Shown here piece after piece: positions 58,701-64,000 of a stretch of 64,000 nt of DNA. The notes under the pieces are model-generated. The model saw only the letters and a list, made by a program, of their open reading frames with translations, was not told the DNA's origin and did no database searches. Position 1 is the stretch's first letter; every line of letters starts with the position of its first letter. Made by a program: the position numbers and the translations under genes. Location: positions 1,054,001 through 1,118,000 of the forward strand of contig CM034113.1 of the NCBI GenBank assembly GCA_019914945.1, written 5' to 3'. Origin of the DNA: Typha latifolia (Eukaryota; Streptophyta; Magnoliopsida; Poales; Typhaceae).

Positions 58701-60163
58701 CTTGTCCAGTAAAATGCAAAGAAAGCAAGTAAAAACCCATTCCACCAAGCTAGCATTTATTAGGCATGAAATGTACAAATAAACAACAAACAAATTCTAG
58801 CAACATCCTCTCTCATAAGGTCAAACAATTTTAGAATCATTGCCAAGGTCAGTGAACTTTACGAAAATGTTACCTGATCAGCATTTTTCCCTTCTGACTT
58901 CTGAATAAAATCTTGGAAGTACTTTGACTGCTTAATCTTTTCGATGTCAACATCTCCACTCATTACAAAGACATTACCAACCTCTCTTCTTGCTTGCTCA
59001 AATGCCTGGCTGAATTCAACATATCCATAGTTGAGGTCATATATGCTTCATGAAGAAAACATGATCAAAGCTAGAAAAATATTAGATTAACATATATTAA
59101 ATTGCAAACTACAATTAGTAGAATGCGACAATCTTTGCATGTCTCTCCTAAAGATGCATTATATGACCCAGGCATCATGGCAGCGAGGTATCTTAACATA
59201 GTAATTGGTAGTTAATAGTTACAATCGCAAGCAGATTAAGTAAACTGGAAACCTAAACCCTATTGGATCTGGTTCATATATATATAGGTAAATAAGATTA
59301 GGATATAGGAAAAATGACCTAATTACCGCTTTATTTGCTAATCTCTACTCACCAACATCAAACTTGTGCAAATTCAAGCACTTCATTTCGAGAATTACCC
59401 AGAAGTAAAAACCACCGGCTCATGGACATTGTCAGTCTGCACTTCTTCTCTGATTCAAATTTATTTCTATTCCCCGAAAGTCACTCCCAACAAACTTAGA
59501 TAACTTATTTCACATCAGAGAACACCAGATATTTTCAAGAACATTTACACAATACTTGACAAAGCAAGTATTTAGAAAAACATTACCTAATCAGTAGTCA
59601 CTAGTTTCTCTCCTCGTCTCTATCCATCAACCTCACAATCACAAGGTTGTTCAAAATTCCCCTTATGCTCAGAATCGTGTTTCGTATCAAGTTTATTCTC
59701 GACTCTATGATTCACTTCCAAAAGAATGTTCTCTCTTCATCTATATCCATTAAACTCACCTCACAACCATGCTCATCGCCTCGATACTATATACTAAAAT
59801 CACTTCCAAAATGACGAGACAATTTCGGAAAATAAAAAAATTCGGGAAAATAAATGTCGAAGAGAGGAAGAGAAAGGACCGATCGGAGTCAGGGGCGAGG
59901 GCGCGGTTGGCGGCGGTGAGCTTGGAGGAGGCGGCAGCGCGGATGGGGGCGACGAAGGAGGCATCGACAGAGGAGGAGCCGGCGGCGAGGATTTGAGAAT
60001 CGAGGAAGCCGAGGAGGCGGAGGGATAGGGTTTGTGCGGCGGTGGGGTCGCCACGATCGAGGGCGAGGTCGGCACCGAAGAGGAGGGAGTGGAGACGATG
60101 AAGCTTCGAATCCGCCTCTTTCCTCCAGTTGCTGTTGCTCGTACTCTCCTCCGCCTCCGCCAT
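52767..60163 (-). CDS. FIGL1: FIGL1, fidgetin-like AAA ATPase, 13 exons, 703 residues
   Basis: FIGL1 is a nuclear AAA ATPase; in Arabidopsis it limits meiotic crossovers by controlling RAD51/DMC1 and strand invasion. Exons: 60163-59880, 59009-58874, 58607-58155, 57460-57215, 55583-55418, 55347-55229, 55140-55048, 54074-53973, 53901-53799, 53455-53372, 53290-53195, 53085-52958, 52868-52767. All introns start GT and end AG, and phases close without a stop. The N-terminus ([23 protein letters not shown], then QSKYFQ) matches FIGL1. The AAA domain shows [18 protein letters not shown], Walker [14 protein letters not shown], Walker [32 protein letters not shown] with arginine fingers, and [14 protein letters not shown], ending [10 protein letters not shown]. 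The exon 4 donor (TTG then gtagca) and exon 1 donor (CG then gtcctt) are less certain. Exon 1 is strikingly GC-rich. Confidence 0.94.
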
Positions 60164-62618
60164 TGTCCTCTCGCCTTCGTGTGTGTGTGTGTGTCTCTCT
60201 CTCTCGTGCACGAGAAATGGCGCGAGCTCTGCTCGGGGTGCTTGAAATGACTGGATTACCCCCTTCATGGATCGAGTTCGGAATCGGAGCGGGATTAAGG
60301 GATCAAGTGCGGATCGGAAGAATACAATTCACTGGACCCGTAAAACAATACATAGTATACATATTATATACCCTTTTTTATTGGGTCTGATAGGCATTGA
60401 AGCAAATGGATCCGACCCGTATGAACCCGGAGGGACGCTACATTGGCCGTCTCAAAGCAGTAATTTGGTCTCCCGCCAATTCTTCTGTACTCGTATAGTT
60501 CCACTTTGAAACTTAAATATGGAAATAGATGAGGCATATGCCACGTCGGATAAATATTGTTTTGCATAAATATTTTCCAAATTAATTTTTCAAGAAAAAA
60601 TATATCAATTAATGACCATCTCCGAGTAAATCCCTTCCAAAGTAAGTGAGTCCAAATTTTTGGAGTTTGTTTTACTGGAGAAGAAAGAATTGTTCCCTCT
60701 CCTCTTATTTCTTATTAGTTATTACTAATAAATATCAAATTAGAAAAAGATAAAATAATATTTAAATAAAAACTTATCATTAAAATCATGCAAGGGTATT
60801 TGTGGTAATTTTAGAAAAGTTTGGGAGAAGCAGCAAAAAAAAAACTTAAATTAAGTAATAAGGTAAAATTGTAAATATATTTGGTTTATGGTGCAAATCG
60901 ACCTCTTATTAATGACTTATTAAGCTTACTCTTCAGTAAACCCCTTTCAAAGTACAGCCAAATTCACAGCCTTGGTGGGTCCAAATTTTAATGTATGAAA
61001 GCATTTAATAGGAGAAAAATATAAAGATGAGGAATATGTATGTAAATAATGGAATTTAGAACACGCCAAACAGCAAAAAGAGTATAGATAAAGACCATTA
61101 TTAGATCTACTAACATTGAAGAAGATAGACATAGTGACAGAGGAAGATGAAAAGAAAAAGGGTGATGTTGGAAAGAGAATATCCTTGAAATACTTCTATC
61201 TAATTAACTGCACAGTATATGTAGGTGCATATATGCTAATTTTTGTAAGAAAACAACCAGGCATCAAATGATAAGTGCCAGGATTCACAATCTTGAGTAC
61301 TGAAGGTCTAAAGTTTAAACACATCCAACCAGTTGCATTCTACCATCTAGGAATTAGAACACAATGCAAATCCAAGTAGGTTTTTCTGCAGTGAGGGAAA
61401 CATGAACATAAGAGGAATCACTCTTTCTATACTTACATAGGAAAATTTCAAGGAACTTAACTTTTATATAACAATTTCGATTACTATTTCATGTTTGCTG
61501 TTACTAATTTGGATGGTTCATGTACAACAACAGACGATTATAAATGTTCAATTCTTCAATTTTCAGAAGTAACATGTCCTACAAAGCAAGGTAAAGTAAA
61601 TAAAATTGTAATGACTCCTGCTGCATGAATCCTTATTCCAACCTCAAGAAGCTTCTGTTTCTCAAGTATGGTTTTTGTCATTACTACTGATACTTTTATG
61701 TATAACTCGAAAAGATTCAAACATTGCTACATAGTTCTACTTACAAGCATTAAAGGATAATTCCATTTCCATCAGATAATGAACGTTCATTTCCACTTAA
61801 TTACAACTAAGTCAGTAAGAGAAACAAATAAAGAAGTCTGGACTCACGAAACATAGTTGCATTAGATGCTGTCAATAACTTCATTGACTTCTGCGGAAGA
61901 ATTATAAGTGCAGATATGTGCGAGATTCCAAAACTTAATTTAGCCAGAGGTAATCGGAGAAGAGCTAATGAACCAAAAGGAAAACTGCAGTACACCACTT
62001 TGATCTTAATGTTTGGAAGGGCTGCACCAGTAAAAGCTGGTCTTGAGTAATTACTTGTAACCATCTCTATTATAACATAGAATATGCAGCTTCAAAGAAT
62101 CAGTTAGCATGTTGACTGATTGTCTACAGGATAGAACACTTTTTTTTTGTCAAAGATAGGTCAAATTATCTACAAAAAACTATTGTCAAATGTGCGCCGA
62201 ATATAAGTAGAAAGTAAACATGGCGCCAACAAGTGGAAATATACTTCAAAGTACACAGCACACTGCCTTTTCATATTGAAAACCATTGTGCTACATCTTA
62301 TGTTCAATCTTAGAGAATATCTCAACAGTTAACCATACACCATTCTCAAAAATCAATTCAGATGGGAAAAATTTAAGCAAATAACATTTGCATGAAGCGA
62401 GTACTTACACGAAAAAAAAGACAAAAAATGCCAATACATGTTACAATTGGTGACTGTAATCAGATTACATGGTGGCAGAAAAGCAAGCAAGAAGGAATTT
62501 CAAAACAAAGGAAGAGCTTGGTCTTGACATTTGACGAGTTACCTGTTTCATATTATTTGGGATATATCTGCTATCATTTCCAACATCCATTTTCCTTTCG
62601 ACTGTTAGGCTAAAATAA
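60164..62618. other. Intergenic, FIGL1 promoter and F-box 3' flank
   Basis: The FIGL1 leader has a CT/GT-rich stretch at 60178-60205. The rest is AT-rich. Minus-strand frames at 61807-62064 and 60947-61132 have no recognisable domains and are not accepted. Part of 61800-62618 may be the 3'UTR of the F-box gene. Confidence 0.45.
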
Positions 62619-63899
62619 TCAAGCCACCATAATAGAACAGTTAAAAATAAAGGAGCTCCATTTATCACTTTCACTTTCTATGACCCGCCATTGCAGAGAA
62701 TCTAAGTGAGGATTAGGTTTGCAGGTACATATAGTCATCCCACGGCATGTATAAGTATGCGCAGTACTACCAATAACAAGTAACTCATCGCCCAAGGACT
62801 TAAATGCCACTCCCCAACCCCTGCTGTGGTCGGCCCTTACTGGTGCAATGCCCAAATCTTTCCAGGTATTGCTCTTCTTCAAGTACACCTTGAGATGGTT
62901 AGTAAAAGCCTCAAGAGAGTAGAGTTCATTATTCACTACAGCAAGGAGAGGTGGAGACCGAGAAGACCAAATCGGAGTATCTTTTATCATATCAGGAATG
63001 AGCTGCCAGATTTTCCTCTCTTGATCATAATACTCACCACAAGTGAGGTTATCACCATTTTCATTTTGTCCACCAACCACATAGAACTTGTTATCCATAT
63101 AACATCCTGCAGAAAGCTTCCTCCGCTTGTTCATCCTTGGAAGTGGATTCCATGATTTGTTCTCAGGGTTATACTTCTCAGCAGTGTTAAGAATCTCCAA
63201 ACCATGTCCCACTCCTATCCCTCCTGCAACACAGGCCACGCTACCGCAACTTGCAGATGCAAATAAGCACCTTGGGCTGAGCATTGAAGGACCCTTGAAC
63301 CACTGATCTGCTTCCAACTCATACCTCCATATGACGGAGCCCTCAATTTCCTTCCCTGAGACAAGAAGATGGGTTCCCACACAAAGAGACTCTTTGTCAA
63401 ATAATTGGAAGCATGGGTCACAGGGCAATATTGGAAGGTTCCGGCGAGACCCAGATCGTGGGTGGTAACACCACCAATGAGGCTCGCCGCTGGCAAGAAG
63501 GAGAACAGTTGGCTCTTTTATCCCAATCTCTTTCCTTATCGTGTAGAGTTCGCCACTCCTCACCAGAGATCTGTAGCGCCGGTTCACCAAGCAAAGCTTC
63601 TGATACTCCGACCTCGGAACCCTTGCTAAGACAAGAAGGGAAATTTCATCATTTAAAGATGGCAGATAGGAGTTATCCACATCCTGAGTTCTCGAAGAGT
63701 CCTCCTCGCCATCGGCCTCATTTCCATCTCCTTTTATCATATATCCATTTTGACTCCCATCCTTATTGCCTCTTTCAAAGCCCCACAAAATCTCAACCTC
63801 TCTGCATCCACTGGAATCTCCAGCAGCATTGCTCTTCTTACGAGCCTTCGATTGGCGTTCCTTATCGCAAACATCCTCCCTCTCCTCGTCCTTCGACAT
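62619..63899 (-). CDS. F-box/kelch-repeat protein (SKIP11-like)
   Basis: 426-residue single-exon protein. The first about 75 residues are charged and low in complexity. An F-box follows (SYLPSLNDEISLLVLARVP, then KLCLVNRRYRSLV, about 77-114), the part that binds the SKP1-like adaptor of an SCF ubiquitin ligase. Residues about 145-400 form kelch repeats: WRYELEADQWFKGPSM, ACVAGGIG, AEKYNPENKSWNPLPRM, FYVVGGQNENGD, and LKVYLKKSNTWKDLG. These make a substrate-binding beta-propeller. The order and sequence resemble the Arabidopsis SKIP11 / At1g74510-type F-box kelch group; this placement is from memory of the family, so no symbol is given. The substrate is unknown. The ATG at 63899 opens the frame, and no splice site is needed. 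Confidence 0.92.
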   Translation of the reverse strand: MSKDEEREDVCDKERQSKARKKSNAAGDSSGCREVEILWGFERGNKDGSQNGYMIKGDGNEADGEEDSSRTQDVDNSYLPSLNDEISLLVLARVPRSEYQKLCLVNRRYRSLVRSGELYTIRKEIGIKEPTVLLLASGEPHWWCYHPRSGSRRNLPILPCDPCFQLFDKESLCVGTHLLVSGKEIEGSVIWRYELEADQWFKGPSMLSPRCLFASASCGSVACVAGGIGVGHGLEILNTAEKYNPENKSWNPLPRMNKRRKLSAGCYMDNKFYVVGGQNENGDNLTCGEYYDQERKIWQLIPDMIKDTPIWSSRSPPLLAVVNNELYSLEAFTNHLKVYLKKSNTWKDLGIAPVRADHSRGWGVAFKSLGDELLVIGSTAHTYTCRGMTICTCKPNPHLDSLQWRVIESESDKWSSFIFNCSIMVA

Positions 63900-64000
63900 C
63901 GGATCCTTTCCAATTCACTGTGATTAGTTAAAAGGAAACATCAAACACTTCAACCCACCCACTTCACCCATAAAAAAAAAAGTCTCTCACAACACCCACA

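Noticed and set aside
61807..62064. Minus-strand 85-residue frame downstream of the F-box gene
   Set aside because: No recognisable domain; it is probably in the 3'UTR or intergenic.

Overview
This window is nuclear DNA of a flowering plant. It holds three CC-NB-LRR (CNL) disease-resistance genes and two CNL pseudogenes, then four ordinary plant genes: a PPR protein, sulfite oxidase, a FIGL1-type AAA ATPase and an F-box/kelch protein. Introns have GT..AG borders, and intergenic DNA is AT-rich and full of decayed transposons. The PPR gene and exon 1 of FIGL1 start very GC-rich and become AT-richer toward 3'. That gradient suggests a monocot, probably not a grass, but the species call is inference.

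Layout. 1-5.9 kb: CNL pseudogene psNLR-A, broken by stops and frameshifts, a MULE-like insertion (2089-2770) and, in its 3' flank, a 2.1 kb solo-LTR-like insertion (3285-5429). 7.1-14.1 kb: NLR1, two exons around a 3.3 kb intron. 17.0-20.7 kb: a complete-ended 3.7 kb hAT element with a dead transposase. 21.9-24.9 kb: NLR2, a single exon with a shortened LRR and a hAT MITE in its promoter. 25.7-28.0 kb: LINE-1 remnant fused to psNLR-B. 29.8-33.7 kb: Gypsy-type fragments. 34.0-38.9 kb: NLR3, the most intact CNL, preceded by a tandem duplication of its own promoter and first codons, and followed by a detached copy of the NLR2 3' tail. 41.4-42.8 kb: PPR gene. 44.3-48.9 kb (minus): sulfite oxidase, 12 exons reconstructed. 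52.8-60.2 kb (minus): FIGL1, 13 exons reconstructed. 62.6-63.9 kb (minus): F-box/kelch gene.

The CNLs are one family spread by duplication. psNLR-A, psNLR-B and NLR3 share coding sequence and a 3' flank of about 700 bp, and NLR2 shares its tail with the DNA after NLR3. NLR1 and NLR2 share an upstream region, with a W-box core at nearly the same distance from the ATG. The three expressed-looking paralogues differ at nucleotide-switch residues: NLR3 keeps LDDVW and LHD, NLR2 has LDNVW and LHN, and NLR1 has LDDVR and IPN. This is the most biologically interesting signal here. The right-hand genes are unrelated housekeeping loci. No CRISPR array, rRNA or tRNA gene was recognised, and no wholly new system is claimed.
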